64,000 bases of DNA from CAYRJD01 sp965212125 (GTDB lineage Bacteria > Actinomycetota > Acidimicrobiia > Acidimicrobiales > Poriferisodalaceae), in contig OZ243045.1 in NCBI GenBank assembly GCA_965212125.1, positions 1,178,001 through 1,242,000 on the forward strand, read 5' to 3'. The notes under the pieces are model-generated. The model did no database searches. It saw only the letters and a list, made by a program, of their open reading frames with translations, and was not told the origin of the DNA. Numbering within the stretch: position 1 is the first letter of the stretch; every line of letters starts with the position of its first letter. Positions 40,651 to 50,096 of this stretch are shown in pieces. The translations under genes and the position numbers were made by a program.

Positions 40651-40802
40651 CCGTTGAACCCCTTCTGGTGAAATATGGAACGACAAACACAGAACACTGT
40701 GCTATGTCGCGAACCGCTGAACGGTAGCACCTAGCTAGTGAAGCGCGCTGACTTTGGTGAACTGACGGCAAGTGCTGCTGGGTTAGCAGCGTTGCGACTG
40801 GA

Positions 40803-41630
40803 CTAGCTCAGCCCGGCGCCTTCAAGCGCACGCTTGGTAAGCACGCGCGCAAGATGCTCGCGATAGTCAGGCGTGGCGTTCAGATCTGAAGATGGCTCGG
40901 TGCCCTGGGCGGCCTGCTCGGCGGCTTCGCTGGCCGACGCACCACCTGCCAAGGCTGCCTCTACCGCGCTAGCTCGCAGCGGGGTCTCCCCCATGTTGAC
41001 CAACGCAACGTTCGCGGCGCCGTTCATCTGCACCGCGCACGATCCGACGATCGCCCAGTCTTGCGCACGACGGTTGAACTTTTGGTAGTTCCAGCCTGCC
41101 TTGCCGATCTTTGGTACTCGCACCTCGGTCAGCAACTCATCGGGCGCAAGCGCGGACTCAAAGAAACCCGTAAAGAAATCGGCGGCGGCTATCTCGCGCG
41201 TGCCGTTCGGCCCTTGCGCTACCAGCGTGCCGTCTAGCGCCAATATCGCCGCCGGCAAATCCGATGCCGGATCTGAATGAGCCAGTGAGCCGCCCAGCGT
41301 GCCGCGATGACGCACCTGTGGGTCGCCCACCTCGCCGGCCACGTGAGCCAGCAGGCCGCACTGCTTCATCAGCACGGCGCTGGTTTCAACCTCTCGGTGA
41401 GTGCTCAGCGCGCCAATGGCGATGTGGTCGTCCGCTTCGTTGACGTAGCGAAGGTCGGCTATGCGACCAACGTCAATCAGCACGGCGGGCGAAGCAAGTC
41501 GCAGCCGCATCAACGGAATCAGTGAGTGGCCGCCGGCTAGCAGCTTGGCTTCGTCGCCATGCTCGGTGAGCGCGGCGATGGCTGCGTCTGCGGAATCAAC
41601 TCGTTTGTAATCAAATGCTGCAGGAATCAT
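40803..41630 (-). CDS. coxM: CoxM-like FAD-binding middle subunit
   Basis: A 275-residue FAD subunit of a xanthine-dehydrogenase/CO-dehydrogenase-family molybdenum hydroxylase. LLAGGHSLIPLMRLRLA (AGGQSL-type loop, here with His) and HRGTLGGSLAHSDPASDLPAA are the two FAD motifs; the C-terminal domain (WAIVGSCAVQMNGAANVALVNMGETPLRA) is intact. It takes electrons from the Fe-S subunit. No large molybdenum subunit gene lies next to it or anywhere in the window. It is 35 bases after coxS. Confidence 0.9.
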   Translation of the reverse strand: MIPAAFDYKRVDSADAAIAALTEHGDEAKLLAGGHSLIPLMRLRLASPAVLIDVGRIADLRYVNEADDHIAIGALSTHREVETSAVLMKQCGLLAHVAGEVGDPQVRHRGTLGGSLAHSDPASDLPAAILALDGTLVAQGPNGTREIAAADFFTGFFESALAPDELLTEVRVPKIGKAGWNYQKFNRRAQDWAIVGSCAVQMNGAANVALVNMGETPLRASAVEAALAGGASASEAAEQAAQGTEPSSDLNATPDYREHLARVLTKRALEGAGLS

Positions 41631-41665
41631 GCTTATGTTCTCTCGCTATTTCTTGCTGGCCTGAA

Positions 41666-42133
41666 TCAGTCGACTTTGGCGCCGCTGGCAGCTAGCACCG
41701 ACTTGACAATGTTGTGATACCCGGTGCAGCGGCAGAGGTTGCCCTCAAGCCCTAGCCGCACTTCTTGTTCAGATGGGGACGGGTTTTCTTTCAGTAGCGA
41801 CACCGCCGCCATCACCATGCCGGGTGTGCAATAGCCGCACTGCAGGCCGTGGTTTTGACGGAACGCCTCTTGCATGGGATGCAGTTCGTCTTGCGAAGGC
41901 GCCAGGCCTTCAATGGTGAGGATGTCTTGGCCGTCGGCTTGGGCGGCCAGCATCGTGCACGACTTGACCGACTCGCCGTTGACGTGAACCGTGCACGCCC
42001 CACAGGAAGAGGTGTCGCAGCCGACGTTTGTGCCGGTCAATCGGAGCTGGTCGCGCAGGTAATACACAAGCAGCGTGCGCGGCTCTACCTCGTTGGTGTG
42101 CGACTGGCCATTTACGGTGACGCTTATCTCCAC
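41666..42133 (-). CDS. coxS: CoxS-like [2Fe-2S] small subunit
   Basis: A 155-residue iron-sulfur subunit. The plant-ferredoxin-type cluster is bound by GCDTSSCGACTVHVNG and the Cys of VKSC; the second cluster by QCGYCTPGMVM and NLCRCTGYHNI. Length and both motifs are standard for CoxS/NdhS/CutS-like subunits of molybdenum hydroxylases. ATG start at 42133 with AAAGGGACG upstream. First of a coxS-coxM pair; the order lacks the usual coxL. Confidence 0.93.
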   Translation of the reverse strand: MEISVTVNGQSHTNEVEPRTLLVYYLRDQLRLTGTNVGCDTSSCGACTVHVNGESVKSCTMLAAQADGQDILTIEGLAPSQDELHPMQEAFRQNHGLQCGYCTPGMVMAAVSLLKENPSPSEQEVRLGLEGNLCRCTGYHNIVKSVLAASGAKVD

Positions 42134-42332
42134 GGTCGTCCCTTTCTGGATGATTGTCTAGTAGCTGGCACATTCTGCCTTATTTGAGGTCGGCTTGCAG
42201 CATTGCGCGGCCGTGCCGCGAGAATTGGCGCGCGCGGCGCCGCGTTTCGGCAGGTCTAGCGCCGCGTTTTAGCGGGGCTTAGCGGGGCTTGATCAGCGTT
42301 CAATCGGCGCTGAATCAGCGCTGAATCAGCGT

Positions 42333-42782
42333 TCAATCAACGCCGAGGAGATGCTTAACCCCAACCAGTGGCCAGTCATCTGGCAGCCTCACGCTGTCGG
42401 CCGGGTCGATGGTTAGCTGATACAGCGTGTCGCCTTCACGCACTAGGGAGAGCTTTTCTCGGGCGCGGCGCTCTACTGAAGCTGGGCTCTGTGCGGACTG
42501 AACTTGCTCGGACAGTTGGCTGGTTTCCTGGCGTAGCTGCGCCAGCCTCTGTTCGTTTTCGGTGATGAGGTTGCGCTGCTCGAAGTATTGCTGAGTGGGA
42601 AACACAAACACTGCCAGCAGCGTTATGCCGATCGCGGCGGCCATTACCAAACCAACCGTCAGCATTGACAAAGAGGCGAAGCTGCGGCGTTTGCGCGGTG
42701 GGTCGCTGTTAGTGGTGCCGCGCGGGCTGGTGGTCGTGTCGGAGTCGGTCGCGCTAGAGCCAACAGAACTAGCGGGACTCAT
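42333..42782 (-). CDS. ftsB: FtsB/DivIC-like septum formation initiator
   Basis: A 149-residue divisome protein: cytosolic Ser/Thr/Arg head, one membrane helix (SMLTVGLVMAAAIGITLLAVFVF), then a coiled coil (TENEQRLAQLRQETSQLSEQVQ) and the family segment VERRAREKLSLVREGDTLYQL. It links FtsL and FtsQ in septum assembly. Its ATG overlaps the enolase stop as ATGA. The next actinobacterial partner genes (DUF501, ppx) are not here but at 21-22.7 kb. The 200 bases downstream to coxS hold only CAGCG-type short repeats (42290-42345) and a small hairpin at 42206-42220. Confidence 0.88.
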   Translation of the reverse strand: MSPASSVGSSATDSDTTTSPRGTTNSDPPRKRRSFASLSMLTVGLVMAAAIGITLLAVFVFPTQQYFEQRNLITENEQRLAQLRQETSQLSEQVQSAQSPASVERRAREKLSLVREGDTLYQLTIDPADSVRLPDDWPLVGVKHLLGVD

Positions 42783-44122
42783 GCGGCGGAGCCGGACGCT
42801 GGCTGTGGTGCTGTCTGGGCTGATGATCGCGCTAGTGCGGCGCCGCCCAGATAGCGGGCGTTGTCGCCCAGGTCGGATTCAATGCGCAGCAGCTGGTTGT
42901 ACTTAGCCACGCGGTCAGAGCGTGCCAGTGAGCCGGTCTTGATTTGCCCGCAGTTAGTAGCCACCGCCAGATCCGCAATGGTCACGTCTTCGGTTTCGCC
43001 AGAGCGATGCGAGATAACGCTTGTGTAGGCGTTGCTGGTTGCCAGCGCCACGGTGTCAAGCGTTTCGCTGAGCGTGCCGATTTGGTTCACCTTGACCAAA
43101 ATGGAGTTAGCCACGTTCGTGGCGATGCCGCGTGCCAGCCGACTCGTGGCGGTAACGAACACGTCGTCACCCACAAGTTGGATGCGATCTCCAAGCTCGG
43201 CGGTGATAGCCGCCCAACCGTCCCAGTCTTCTTCGGCCATGGGATCTTCGATTGAGCAAAGCGGGTACCGCTCGCATAGCTCGGTCTGATATTTGACGAA
43301 CTCGGCGGCGCTTAGCGATTTGTTTTCGCCCGTCAGGTTGTAGGCGCCGTCGCCGTAAAACTCAGTCGACGCAACATCAAGCGCCAGCGCTATGTCTTCA
43401 CCCGGCGTAAATCCGGCCTTTTCGATCGCTTCGGTTAGCAACGCCAAGGCTGCTTCGTTGGAATCAAGGTCCGGGGCGAATCCACCCTCATCGCCCACCG
43501 ACACCGACAAACCACGCTCCTTGAGCACGCCGGCCAGCGTGTGATACGTCTCCGCCCCCCAGCGCAACGCTTCGCTAAATGACGCCGCACCGACCGGCAC
43601 CAGCATGAACTCTTGGATGTCAAGGTTGTTGTTTGCGTGGGCGCCGCCGTTGATGACGTTCATCATCGGAGTTGGCAATACGTGCGCATTGGCTCCGCCG
43701 ATGTAGCGATAAAGCGGCACGGCCAGATGCGCCGCCGCCGCGTGGGCGCCAGCCAGCGACACCGCCAGCATTGCGTTTGCGCCCAGGCGGTGCTTGTCAG
43801 GCGTTGCGTCTAGGTCAAGCAAGGTGCGATCTAGCAGGCGTTGCTCTTGGGCGTCCAGGCCGGTGACGGCTTGGCTGATATCGCTGTTTATGTTGGCGAC
43901 CGCGCTAAGCACGCCCTTGCCGCCGAAGCGCTCACCACCATCGCGCAGCTCAACCGCCTCATAGGCGCCGGTGGATGCTCCCGACGGGACGATCGCCCGA
44001 CCTGTCGCGCCGCTGGCTAGGCGCACTTCGGCTTCAACGGTGGGATTGCCGCGGGAATCAAGCACCTCGCGTCCGACGACGCTCACGATGTCGGACGAAC
44101 CTGTGCTGGCTGTGTTGCGCAT
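42779..44122 (-). CDS. eno: Enolase
   Basis: Glycolytic 2-phosphoglycerate dehydratase, 447 residues from ATG 44122. VVGREVLDSRGNPTVEAEV is the opening, SGASTGAYEAVELRDG and VINGGAHANNNLDIQEFM follow, the metal ligands lie in LALDVASTEFY, CSIEDPMAEEDW and LVGDDVFVT, and the catalytic Lys in SILVKVNQIGTLSET; SHRSGETEDVTIADLAVA is the C-terminal signature. The frame is open to 44155. Alanine/serine-rich C-terminal tail. Translationally coupled to ftsB. Confidence 0.96.
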   Translation of the reverse strand: MRNTASTGSSDIVSVVGREVLDSRGNPTVEAEVRLASGATGRAIVPSGASTGAYEAVELRDGGERFGGKGVLSAVANINSDISQAVTGLDAQEQRLLDRTLLDLDATPDKHRLGANAMLAVSLAGAHAAAAHLAVPLYRYIGGANAHVLPTPMMNVINGGAHANNNLDIQEFMLVPVGAASFSEALRWGAETYHTLAGVLKERGLSVSVGDEGGFAPDLDSNEAALALLTEAIEKAGFTPGEDIALALDVASTEFYGDGAYNLTGENKSLSAAEFVKYQTELCERYPLCSIEDPMAEEDWDGWAAITAELGDRIQLVGDDVFVTATSRLARGIATNVANSILVKVNQIGTLSETLDTVALATSNAYTSVISHRSGETEDVTIADLAVATNCGQIKTGSLARSDRVAKYNQLLRIESDLGDNARYLGGAALARSSAQTAPQPASGSAA

Positions 44123-44197
44123 GGCTGTTGAGAGTACCGATGGTTGGCGCCGCAAGCTAGTACGGGGTTGGTTGGCGCGGGATTGGCTAGCGCGGGG

Positions 44198-44665
44198 TTA
44201 GCTAGGGCGGCGGTCGGCGCGCTCTTCGGCTTTTATGCGCTCCCACTGCTGCGCCAACTGTTCTTCGCTCATTTCGGGTTCGTCCGATGATCTTTCAAAA
44301 ACGTGCGGATGGCGGCGAATCATCTTTTGTTCAATGGCGGCATAGACGTCCGTTAGGGCAAAGGTGCCGTTTTGCTCCGCGATTGCGGCGTTCAGATACA
44401 CCTGCAGCAGCAGGTCGCCAAGCTCTTCAACCAGATCTTGAACTAGCGCCTGATCAAGAGCCGCCTGATCGGGGGCTGGGCTGGTGGCATCTGTGGGGTT
44501 AATCGCTCGCAGAGCCACGGCAAGTTCTTGCGCTTCTTCCAGCACGTAGGGAGCCAGCGAGGCGTGCGTTTGCTCGCGATCCCAGGGGCATTCGCGCCGC
44601 AGGCGGGTAACTAGAGCGTGCAGGCTTTCAGCGGCTGCCGCCAGCGAATCAGCAGAGTTCGGCAA
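44198..44665 (-). CDS. mazG: MazG family nucleotide pyrophosphohydrolase
   Basis: A 155-residue single-domain MazG. RECPWDREQTHASLAPYVLEEAQEL is the signature with the Mg-binding Glu residues, and VEELGDLLLQVYLNAAIAEQNG supplies the second E-x-x-D motif; HPHVF is also conserved. It hydrolyses NTPs to NMPs, for example damaged nucleotides. Shorter than two-domain E. coli MazG, as in other actinobacteria. It sits between the PpiC-like lipoprotein and eno, the usual order. Confidence 0.9.
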   Translation of the reverse strand: MPNSADSLAAAAESLHALVTRLRRECPWDREQTHASLAPYVLEEAQELAVALRAINPTDATSPAPDQAALDQALVQDLVEELGDLLLQVYLNAAIAEQNGTFALTDVYAAIEQKMIRRHPHVFERSSDEPEMSEEQLAQQWERIKAEERADRRPS

Positions 44666-44707
44666 AACTTAGTTGGTTTAGTCAGCAGGCCTAGCTAGCG
44701 GACCCGG

Positions 44708-45634
44708 CTACCGGATCGCCAGGTCATCCATTGACCACGCCCCCAACTGCGGCGCTACAAAGACCTCATATGTTCTCATCTGCTGTTGCAACACGGCACC
44801 GGCGAACGGACCCAACGGAGGCACGTCTGCTTCATCAAGCCTGATCTCATCTACATGCACCACAATAAATAGCTCGTTGGTGGGCGAATCCACGGATCGG
44901 ATTCGCAACGGCTGTGAGGCCTCTCCAACCTCTAGCTGGGTGATGGCCATGCCCGTTGCCCCCAGTAGAGCTTCCCATTCACGTGTCGGACGGCAGCCCA
45001 GAGCACCATTTTCCGGAGTGGAGTTTACGAAATTGACTTCGTTGGCTACCTCTGCGGGGGGCTCGCCGTCTAGCACTCGCTGCGCCGCATCTAAGGCTTC
45101 TTGTTGCGTGGGAGTGGCGATCATTGTGACGCAGTGAGGCGACGCCTGCTTGAGGAGGTTTGGGTTTTCTTCTACGGTTCTTTGTTGCGCGAACTCTTCA
45201 AATCCCAGGCTGCGCGCATTGACAACGGAAGCGTTGATTTCCTCGTCTGTGCCGGTTAGGTCAACATCAAATCCCAAATCGGTTAGCGCTACTCCTGCCA
45301 GGCGCAGCCGCAGCATTGAAGTGAGCCGCGCCACGAATACCTCAGCGTCAGGATCAAGCGGGTCGTCCATTAGCGAAGGCGGGCTTTCGGCCAGGCTGTC
45401 CAGCACTTGTTGTGCTATCAGTTCGATGTCTTCAAGCGAGCCGACTACCGCATTGGGGTTTTCGATCAGCATCTGAAAATCGGCTTCGGTGCGCTCAGCT
45501 GCACCTTCGCCGCCGCCGTCGGTGGCGATTTGCTCGTCGCCGTCAGATGTTGAGACGCTTTCTCCGCCGGTACATGCGCTCAGGATCAGCGCGGCCGCGG
45601 CTAAAGCCAGACCTGCCTTTGCAATGTAGGTCAC
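44708..45634 (-). CDS. PpiC/SurA-like lipoprotein
   Basis: A 308-residue exported lipoprotein (LILSAC lipobox, Cys21). The mature N-terminal half (residues 55-150) is helical as in SurA N-terminal domains; after it HCVTMIATPTQQEALDAAQRVLDGEPPAEVANEVNFVNS and NGALGCRPTREW resemble a parvulin-type peptidyl-prolyl isomerase core (HIL...S..GG.LG) with several substitutions, so catalysis is uncertain. Position next to mfd and mazG is typical of the actinobacterial SurA-N lipoprotein. Probably an extracytoplasmic chaperone. Confidence 0.78.
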   Translation of the reverse strand: MTYIAKAGLALAAAALILSACTGGESVSTSDGDEQIATDGGGEGAAERTEADFQMLIENPNAVVGSLEDIELIAQQVLDSLAESPPSLMDDPLDPDAEVFVARLTSMLRLRLAGVALTDLGFDVDLTGTDEEINASVVNARSLGFEEFAQQRTVEENPNLLKQASPHCVTMIATPTQQEALDAAQRVLDGEPPAEVANEVNFVNSTPENGALGCRPTREWEALLGATGMAITQLEVGEASQPLRIRSVDSPTNELFIVVHVDEIRLDEADVPPLGPFAGAVLQQQMRTYEVFVAPQLGAWSMDDLAIR

Positions 45635-45747
45635 CGTGTGGTGGGTGCGGAAAGAAGCTCAGGCAAGGTCTTTGTTGCGGGCACATTGCCAGGGTACGAC
45701 TTTGGCACGCCCTAGGTATCGCATATCGTCGCTCCGAGCGAGATTGT

Positions 45748-48700
45748 TTAGTTTTTGTTACGGGCTTGGCTGCGCTTGGTTAAGCTGGCTGACGGGCTGA
45801 CTGATGGGCTGGCCGGGGCGCTGGCCGGGGCGCTGGCGGGTGCGGGAAGAAGCTCTTCCAGCAAGGTGAATGCTCTGCCCGGCAGGCTCGCATCCATCTT
45901 TGCCACGCCCAGCTGAACTTCGCCTGATTTGCTGGATTCTGTGTGGCGCGGCTCTTTGTAGCGCGGCGCCACAAACCCGTGCTTGGCGGCGATGCGATCT
46001 AGTCGCACTTGCTCGCTTCCAGCCAAATCAATAGGCGCCAAAACCAAGCGGCCGGCCGAGGTGTGATCTCTTTGGGAGTTTGCGGCAAAGATCACGCTGC
46101 GGATGCCTAGCCGCACGCACTGAGCGCGCAACAACCCAACATGCAGCAGCGTTTGGGCGGCGGTCGGTATCGGCCCGTATCTGTCAAGCCATTCGGCCTC
46201 TATGTCGGCTACTTCTTTTAGCTCTGCGACCAGGCCGAGTCGGCGGTATGCCTCCAGCCTCTGATCTGACTGGGGCACATAGTCGTCCGGCAGGTATGCC
46301 TTTATGGGTAGCTCAATGGCGAGCTCGTCCGGCTCGCGCTTTGGTTCGCCGCGCAGCTCCGCGAATGCTTCGCTAACAAGCTCGCAGTACAGGTCATAGC
46401 CGACGGCGGAAATGTGACCTGACTGAACTCCGCTCAACAAGTTGCCAGCGCCGCGCAGCTGCAGATCGCGCATCGCTATGCGATAGCCCGAACCGAGCTC
46501 GGTTGATTCGCCGATGGTGCGCAGCCGCTCGTATGCGTTTTCGGTCAGCGATCGGTTTTCGGGGTAGAAGAGATACGCGTATGCACGCTGGGCTGAGCGC
46601 CCCACACGCCCACGGATCTGGTGCAGCTGACCTAGCCCGAGCAGGTCGGATCGATCAACCACCAATGTGTTCACGCTGGGCATGTCGATGCCCGACTCAA
46701 TGATCGTCGTGCACACCAACACGTCGTAGCGCCCGTCCCAGAAATCGATGACGACCGACTCCAGGGTTCCTTCGTCCATCTGTCCATGCGCGACTGCGAT
46801 GCGCGCCTCTGGCACTAGCTCTCGCAAGCTCTGGGCGATGACGTCGATGTCGGCGACCCGGTTGTGCACGAAAAACACTTGACCTTCACGCAGCAGCTCG
46901 CGCCGTATCGCTTCGCTGACGGCTTTGTCGTCGTAGGGGCCGACGTGGGTGAGGATCGGGCGGCGCTCTTCGGGCGGCGTTTGCAGCAGCGATAGATCGC
47001 GGATGCCAGTCAGGCTTAGCTCAAGCGTGCGCGGTATGGGTGTGGCGGTAAGCGTCAGCACGTCCACTGCGGCTTTGAGGTGCTTGATCGCTTCCTTGTC
47101 GGCTACTCCGAATCGCTGCTCTTCGTCTATGACCAGCAGCCCTAGGTCTTTGAAATTAATGTCGGCCGAGAGCAGGCGGTGCGTGCCGATCACGACATCA
47201 ACGGTTGCTTCGGACAGGCCTTTCGTCACCGCTCTTTGCTGCGCGGGGGTGAGGAATCGGCTTAGCACTTCCACGCGCACCGAATGAGCTGCCAGGCGTT
47301 CGGTAAAGGTTTGGTGGTGCTGCTGGGCGAGCAGCGTTGTGGGAACCAGCACTGCCACTTGCTTGCCGCTGCTCACCGCGCACATGGCCGCCCTTATGGC
47401 TATCTCGGTCTTGCCGAAGCCAACGTCGCCGCACACCAGCCGGTCCATGGGGCTGTCGGAGGCCATGTCTTCCAGCACGTCATCGATGGCTTTTTGCTGG
47501 TCGGCGGTGGGGACATAGGCGAACGATTCGGCTAGCTCATCAAGCCAGGGAGTCTCGGTGTCGAAGCGGTGGCCGGCGGTGGCTAGGCGGGTTTGGTACA
47601 GCACTACTAGCTCTTGGGCTATTTGGTTGACCTCTGAGCGGACGCGGGCTTTTTGTTTTTGGAAATCGGCGCCGCCCATTTTGCTGACCGTGGGTGAGTC
47701 GCCGCCGATGTAGGGGCGGATGAGTTCAATCTGGTCGGTGGGCAGGTAGAGCCGATCGGTGCCGCGGAACTGGAGCTCTAGGTAGTCGCGGGCGGTGTCG
47801 CCGAGTGAGCCGCTGAATGAGCGATGCACAAGACCGGCGAAGCGGGCTATGCCGTGGTGATGGTGGACCACGAAGTCGCCTGGTTTGAGGTCTTCGAATG
47901 AGGTTTGTGCTTGCCCTCGTCGGCGTGCTGCGCGGTGCGTTCGGCGGCGGCCGGTGAGGTCGGCTTCGCATAGCACTGCCACGCCTGCGTCGGGTGCAAT
48001 AAAGGAGTAGTTGAAGGGCGCCACCACAACTTGGCCGAGCGCGTCGCTGCCGGTCGGGCTCCACACCAGCGCGATGTCTTCCTCGGCCAGCACCTCGGTT
48101 ATGCGGCGGGCGGAGCTTTCGTTTTCGGCGGCGACGATTACGTGGGCGGTGTTGTTGGTCGGGTTGTTGCGGGCTGCGGTGTTGCCGATTGCGGTGTTGC
48201 CGGTTACCAGATCGCGTAGCTGGTTGAACAAGCGCTCGGAACCGCCGGCGACGCTTTCCCAAGCGATGGTTGTTAGCACCTGGGCTGTTTGTTTTGGGGA
48301 GATGGGGGTGCTGTCTAGGTGAACCAGCCTTGCCTCGCAGTGCTGGGTGAGTCTTTCAAACTTGACGTGCATCAGCGGGAAGTCGTGTTTGCGATCTTCG
48401 GTGTTCGCACCCCAGGTGGTTGCCAGGGAATGCGTCAGCTCTTCGGCCTCAGACGCGATATCAACGGCTCGGTCGCGCAAGCGATTGGGCTCAATGAACA
48501 CCACGCAGGCGTCACGTCCCAGCAGATCCAACAGCACTTGTTGGTCGGTCACCAGCCACGGCAGCCATGACTCCATTCCGTCAAATAGCTCGCCGTCGGC
48601 GATGCGTTGCCAGTGCTCCGCCCCCCATGGCTCGGTGCTGACCAGCTGTTGGGCTCGCTGACGCATGGCTTCGTCGGGTCGCAGCTCACGCGCTGGAAAA

Positions 48701-49464
48701 ATCGTTGCCGTCTTCAGCACGCCGACCGACCGCTGGTCGTTTACGGAGAACTCAGTGATTCTTTCGATCTCGTCGCCCCACAGATCAATCCGCAATGGAA
48801 GGTCGGCGGTCGTTGCGTACACGTCAATAATGCCGCCCCGCACCGAAAATTCGCCAGCATGTTCAACCTGGTGTTCGCGGCGGTAGCCAAAATCAACCAG
48901 CCGGGCGGCGAGGGCGGCCGGGTCTAACTCGCCACCTTTGTTGAGGGTCAGGTATGGCGGTGCGGCCGCGTCGGGCACCAGGCATTGCAGCGCTGCGCGG
49001 ATGGACGCAACGATCACCAGCGGCTGCGGCTCTGCGGGTGGCGCGGTGCTGTCTTGACTGATGGCGCTCTGGCTGGCGTTGTCTTGGCTGATGGCGCTCT
49101 GATCGGCGCGGTGCTGGCCAGCGCGGTGCTGCGCCAGACGCGCCATCACCTGTATACGCTGCCCCATCGTTGCGGTGTCCGGGCTGACGCGCTCAAAGGG
49201 CAGCGTCTCCCAAGCGGGAAGCTCTAGCACGCCTTCGGGCCCCAACCAACTGCGCAAATCTTCAGCTATGCGTTGCGCGTCGGCGTTGGCAGGAGCGACA
49301 ACCAGCAGCGGTTTGCCAGGCATCTTTCGCGCCAGCGCGGCAAAGAAAAACGGTCGCACGCTTTCGGCGGCGACCACCTGCGTGGCAGCGAAATCGCTGA
49401 TGCGCGCCAGTTTTGCTATGGCGATGTCAAGCACGGATTCGGGCGCGGACTCAAGCACGCTCAT
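45748..49464 (-). CDS. mfd: Transcription-repair coupling factor
   Basis: A 1238-residue SF2 translocase that removes stalled RNA polymerase and recruits UvrA. An N-terminal UvrB-like region is followed by the RNA-polymerase-interaction domain (LKPGDFVVHHHHGIARFAG), Walker A GDVGFGKTEIA near residue 680, DEEQRFG near 779, VHNRVADID and GRVGRSAQRAYAYLF, then the TRG motif (RLRTIGESTELGSGYRIAMRDLQLRGAGNLLG-like, here ending LLSG) and the D7 domain. Low-complexity insertions occur: repeated Q-H-R-A and S-A-I-S-Q-D near residue 115, and A-P-A-S-A-P-A-S near the C-terminus. Confidence 0.96.
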   Translation of the reverse strand: MSVLESAPESVLDIAIAKLARISDFAATQVVAAESVRPFFFAALARKMPGKPLLVVAPANADAQRIAEDLRSWLGPEGVLELPAWETLPFERVSPDTATMGQRIQVMARLAQHRAGQHRADQSAISQDNASQSAISQDSTAPPAEPQPLVIVASIRAALQCLVPDAAAPPYLTLNKGGELDPAALAARLVDFGYRREHQVEHAGEFSVRGGIIDVYATTADLPLRIDLWGDEIERITEFSVNDQRSVGVLKTATIFPARELRPDEAMRQRAQQLVSTEPWGAEHWQRIADGELFDGMESWLPWLVTDQQVLLDLLGRDACVVFIEPNRLRDRAVDIASEAEELTHSLATTWGANTEDRKHDFPLMHVKFERLTQHCEARLVHLDSTPISPKQTAQVLTTIAWESVAGGSERLFNQLRDLVTGNTAIGNTAARNNPTNNTAHVIVAAENESSARRITEVLAEEDIALVWSPTGSDALGQVVVAPFNYSFIAPDAGVAVLCEADLTGRRRTHRAARRRGQAQTSFEDLKPGDFVVHHHHGIARFAGLVHRSFSGSLGDTARDYLELQFRGTDRLYLPTDQIELIRPYIGGDSPTVSKMGGADFQKQKARVRSEVNQIAQELVVLYQTRLATAGHRFDTETPWLDELAESFAYVPTADQQKAIDDVLEDMASDSPMDRLVCGDVGFGKTEIAIRAAMCAVSSGKQVAVLVPTTLLAQQHHQTFTERLAAHSVRVEVLSRFLTPAQQRAVTKGLSEATVDVVIGTHRLLSADINFKDLGLLVIDEEQRFGVADKEAIKHLKAAVDVLTLTATPIPRTLELSLTGIRDLSLLQTPPEERRPILTHVGPYDDKAVSEAIRRELLREGQVFFVHNRVADIDVIAQSLRELVPEARIAVAHGQMDEGTLESVVIDFWDGRYDVLVCTTIIESGIDMPSVNTLVVDRSDLLGLGQLHQIRGRVGRSAQRAYAYLFYPENRSLTENAYERLRTIGESTELGSGYRIAMRDLQLRGAGNLLSGVQSGHISAVGYDLYCELVSEAFAELRGEPKREPDELAIELPIKAYLPDDYVPQSDQRLEAYRRLGLVAELKEVADIEAEWLDRYGPIPTAAQTLLHVGLLRAQCVRLGIRSVIFAANSQRDHTSAGRLVLAPIDLAGSEQVRLDRIAAKHGFVAPRYKEPRHTESSKSGEVQLGVAKMDASLPGRAFTLLEELLPAPASAPASAPASPSVSPSASLTKRSQARNKN

Positions 49465-50075
49465 CGTGTGTTGGCGAAGTTCATCGCCACCTCAACGCCA
49501 TCGGTTACCAACCTGTCAAGCGCGATCACGGCTTTGTTTACGGCGGTGTTCAAAATATCCCGCTCAGCTAGCGATGGCCGCTTCAGCACCCAAGCCGCAC
49601 CTACACCCGGCGCAGGCGGCTTCCCGATGCCAATACGCAGCCGCAAAAAATCGGAGCTTTTGAGATGCGCCTGAATTGAATTCAGCCCGTTGTGCCCGGC
49701 GGTGCTGCCGCCCAACTTTAGTTTCAGCCGCCCGGGCTCCAGATCTAGCTCGTCGTGCACCACTACTAACTTGAGCGGGTCGGAAATGCCGTAGCGCTTG
49801 ACCAGCGCACGCACTGCGACGCCGCTCTCGTTCATAAAGGTTTGGGGGCAAGCGACCGCCACCAAACCATCTGCCAGCTTTAGTTCGCTGGTAAGCGATC
49901 GCCGCCGCCGGTCGTTAGATAGCGAACCTGACTCCCGCTCCACAAACGACCGTGCGCAGTCGGCACCAATGTTGTGGCGCGTCATCTCGTATTTCTCGCC
50001 TGGATTCCCCAGCCCAACCACTAGCAGGTTGGCGGATGCGCCCTTGCGTTGGCGGGCCTGCCTGAAAACAGACAC
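49461..50075 (-). CDS. pth: Peptidyl-tRNA hydrolase
   Basis: A 204-residue Pth that recycles peptidyl-tRNA. VVGLGNPGEKYEMTRHNIGAD contains the catalytic His, QTFMNESGVAVRALVKRYG the second conserved block and VVHDELDLEPGRLKLKLGGSTAGHNGLNSIQ the third with Asp and His. Start ATG/GTG at 50075; its stop overlaps the mfd start by 4 nt. Position rplY-pth-mfd is standard for actinobacteria. Confidence 0.95.
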   Translation of the reverse strand: MSVFRQARQRKGASANLLVVGLGNPGEKYEMTRHNIGADCARSFVERESGSLSNDRRRRSLTSELKLADGLVAVACPQTFMNESGVAVRALVKRYGISDPLKLVVVHDELDLEPGRLKLKLGGSTAGHNGLNSIQAHLKSSDFLRLRIGIGKPPAPGVGAAWVLKRPSLAERDILNTAVNKAVIALDRLVTDGVEVAMNFANTR

Positions 50076-50096
50076 CGCTATGGCTGTCCGGCCAGG

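Noticed and set aside
42138..42332. Gap between ftsB and coxS searched for a small RNA or coxL remnant
   Set aside because: Only short CAGCG and TTTAGCGGGG repeats and a 6-bp stem at 42206-42220 were seen; no coding or RNA signature.
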